DNA of 7,249 nt from Geofilum sp964396555. Lineage in GTDB: Bacteria; Bacteroidota; Bacteroidia; Bacteroidales; Marinilabiliaceae. This document shows positions 6,046-7,249 of this stretch, in pieces (the stretch's first letter is position 1; the number at the start of each line of letters is the position of its first letter). A program made the position numbers and the translations under genes. The notes under the pieces are model-generated. The model saw only the letters and a list, made by a program, of their open reading frames with translations, did no database searches and was not told where the DNA came from. Location: contig CAYNFX010000092.1 in NCBI GenBank assembly GCA_964396555.1, positions 1 to 7,249 on the forward strand, read 5' to 3'.

Positions 6046-6909
6046 CTATTTGTAAAAAACTAGTCCCCGCGAATCGTATTCAGGTACAGCGATTACAGGT
6101 AGGTCGGACATATTAAGCAACTCGTTGGCAAAGGGAAAGAACACCGTAGTAAACGGGTTGCCGGTCTTCCTTACAGGCAGAGCTATCATAGTAACATCAT
6201 GAGCTTTTGCAAAGTCTAGCAACTGACGGGGCCCCTCGGTCCCGTCAATCATGGCAGTTTCGTAATCCATGAAATTGTTCTTGCGCAGGAAGCGATCTAC
6301 CTGATGAACGAAGGCCGATAATTGACCGGGCATCACCCATCTTTTCTTTTGTCCTACACCTACTACCAATATCTGTGCATTAATAGCCTTGGCAAAACCT
6401 GCAACATGAGGCACTATCCTACGACTAACCCTTTCATAGTCTATTGGAATCAATATCTTTTGGCGAACGTCAAATGGGATCTCCTTACGAATAGCAATGA
6501 CCGGACAAGGTGCACTTGATACCAGACGATAAGCGTTACTTCCTATCCAACGGTCTTCAAAACCTGAGACACCGTGAGTACCGCAAATTATTACTATTGA
6601 ATCATCATAGTGAGCCTGATTGGTGATCTCCTTGACCACGTTACCCTGTCTGAACTTATAGTCCACCTCTCCGCTTTCTACCTTATAAATGCGTTTTGCG
6701 CGATTTACAAGAAACTCCATGTAGGACGCATCGTCATCCTCGATTGAAAACTGGGGATTGTTTTTGGCAAACTCGGGAAAATACTGCTTACCAGTCCTGA
6801 CGTGCACAAGGCGCAGCTTGGTCTTCAGAAAGTTGGCAACATGGGCAGCAACATCAACTGCAAAAACGGAGATATCCGAAAAATCGACAGCGACCATTAT
6901 TCTTTTCAT
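6046..6909 (-). CDS. Tandem-domain universal stress protein (UspA family)
   Basis: This 287-residue protein consists of two UspA domains. Domain 1 (about 1-141) opens with KRIMVAVDFSD, with the conserved Asp9, and contains a complete nucleotide-binding motif G-x2-G-x9-G-S (Gly110, Gly113, Gly123, Ser124), followed by the closing strand CPVIAI. It should therefore bind ATP. Domain 2 (about 150-276) starts with KILIPIDYE and ends with LPVIAVPE, but has no G-x2-G-x9-G-S/T motif (residues 244-265 contain only one Gly). It is probably a non-binding partner domain that completes an intramolecular dimer. The protein is cytoplasmic, with no signal peptide or membrane segment. Proteins of this family respond to starvation, oxygen or other stress; the specific trigger is not visible. 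The upstream leader has only a degenerate promoter match (TAGTTTAA at 6955-6962, with a TTTG 16 bp upstream), and no terminator follows, so readthrough into the SPOR gene is plausible. Confidence 0.9.
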   Translation of the reverse strand: MKRIMVAVDFSDISVFAVDVAAHVANFLKTKLRLVHVRTGKQYFPEFAKNNPQFSIEDDDASYMEFLVNRAKRIYKVESGEVDYKFRQGNVVKEITNQAHYDDSIVIICGTHGVSGFEDRWIGSNAYRLVSSAPCPVIAIRKEIPFDVRQKILIPIDYERVSRRIVPHVAGFAKAINAQILVVGVGQKKRWVMPGQLSAFVHQVDRFLRKNNFMDYETAMIDGTEGPRQLLDFAKAHDVTMIALPVRKTGNPFTTVFFPFANELLNMSDLPVIAVPEYDSRGLVFYK

Positions 6910-6984
6910 GACGAAAGTGTTAATGATGTTAAGGCTAAACAGGAAAATCAGGTCTTAAACTAAGTTAACCTTTTTATTCAAATC

Positions 6985-7005
6985 TTGTACGTCAACACGA
7001 TACAA
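6985..7005. repeat. Inverted repeat TTGTA-N11-TACAA in the divergent intergenic region
   Basis: TTGTA (6985-6989) and TACAA (7001-7005) are perfect inverted copies about 16 bp centre to centre, with a partly symmetric interior (GT...AC). They lie roughly midway between the stress-protein gene and the divergent gene at 7089. The spacing suits a dimeric regulator, but 5-bp arms are common in AT-rich DNA. Confidence 0.2.
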
Positions 7006-7035
7006 AAGGTTGTAATTCTTTTTAAGACGTTTAAT

Positions 7036-7066
7036 TTTATAAACTTGTTTGTTTAATGTAATTTTG
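7036..7066 (+). promoter_or_regulatory. Candidate promoter TTTA-N19-TAATTTTG of the gene at 7089
   Basis: TAATTTTG (7059-7066) matches TAnnTTTG exactly, and TTTA (7036-7039) lies 19 bp upstream. The octamer and spacing are the same as in the candidate glsB promoter at 982-1012. The -33 element lies in the centre of a small inverted repeat (GTTTA 7029-7033, TAAAC 7040-7044), which could be an operator. The leader would be about 15-20 nt. Confidence 0.45.
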
Positions 7067-7088
7067 CCCGGAACCATCTAAAAGTGTA

Positions 7089-7249
7089 ATGGAGGAAAAA
7101 AATCGTCCCGATTTCGAGTCCATCAGACCGTACGAGGATCATGAGATCCAAGCCGTCTTCAACCGCCTAAGGAATGAAGCATCCTTCGTAAGACTGATCG
7201 GATATCTGTACCCCGACACTAACCCCCAGGAGTTTCTAGACAGGCTTTC
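7089..7249 (+). CDS. N-terminus of a probable glycerol/lysophospholipid acyltransferase (truncated by window end)
   Basis: Only the first 53 residues are visible, beginning MEEKNRPDFESIRPYEDHEI; the reading frame is open to the edge. An early IRPY-x-D-x-E block followed by a helix ending in F-x-RL and a hydrophobic LIGYLYPD segment resembles the N-terminal region of a Bacteroidota family of 1-acyl-glycerol-3-phosphate acyltransferases, in which the catalytic H-x4-D motif lies further on. That motif is outside the window, so the assignment rests on recognition of the N-terminal signature only. It is divergent from the stress-protein gene and has a good candidate promoter. If correct, acyltransferase genes lie at both ends of the window. 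The ATG at 7089 follows an A-rich leader without a Shine-Dalgarno. Confidence 0.5.
   Translation, partial: MEEKNRPDFESIRPYEDHEIQAVFNRLRNEASFVRLIGYLYPDTNPQEFLDRL

Noticed and set aside
6017..6047. Inverted repeat AGGTAGGT...ACCTGCCT between the stress-protein and SPOR genes as a terminator
   Set aside because: On the minus strand, where the genes lie, the stem contains a mismatch, the loop is 15 nt, and no T-tract follows.
1..7249. Mobile element, CRISPR array, tRNA or rRNA
   Set aside because: No transposase or integrase, no regularly spaced repeats, and no cloverleaf or rRNA-like sequence were seen; intergenic gaps are short and ordinary.

Overview
The window looks like chromosomal DNA from a Bacteroidota bacterium, probably an anaerobic Bacteroidales/Marinilabiliales-type lineage, though the genus cannot be read from the sequence. 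Three things point there. Every gene resembles Bacteroidota families. The candidate promoters carry the TAnnTTTG -7 box of the Bacteroidota primary sigma factor. Start codons lack clear Shine-Dalgarno sequences and sit in A-rich leaders. No mobile element, tRNA, rRNA or CRISPR array is visible, and no stretch over 300 bases lacks a gene.

Left part (about 1-3490, plus strand): a compact three-gene operon. A PlsC-like O-acyltransferase (138-1007, GTG start) is followed after 30 bp by an OlsB-like GNAT N-acyltransferase (1038-1988), then after 2 bp by a flavin disulfide-reductase-fold protein (1991-3487). The first two match the GlsA/GlsB pair that makes glycine lipids (N-acyloxyacyl-glycine and its serine-glycine derivatives) in Bacteroides. 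The third gene is the least explained part of the window: it keeps the FAD and NAD(P) folds but has lost both active-site cysteines, so it cannot be an ordinary dihydrolipoamide dehydrogenase. Its tight linkage to the lipid genes suggests an undescribed tailoring or redox role.

Middle (3492-5458, minus strand): an unusually long (634 aa) PurF-type amidophosphoribosyltransferase, convergent with the operon. It ends at a strong hairpin with a T-tract. It keeps the N-terminal glutaminase Cys and the PRPP loop, but has altered Fe-S ligand positions, an altered oxyanion-hole motif, an insertion before the PRPP domain and a C-terminal extension. It looks like the large Bacteroidota paralogue rather than textbook PurF.

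Right part (5509-6909, minus strand): a secreted SPOR-domain protein with its own terminator, preceded by a two-domain universal stress protein. A divergent intergenic region (6910-7088) separates them from the start of another gene (7089 to the window end), probably a further acyltransferase, cut off by the window edge.

Biologically the window combines membrane aminolipid synthesis, purine or PRPP-amide metabolism, an envelope peptidoglycan-binding protein and a stress protein. Only the three-gene lipid operon is a convincing functional unit. The best lead for something new is its cysteine-less flavoenzyme; the second is the altered PurF-like protein.
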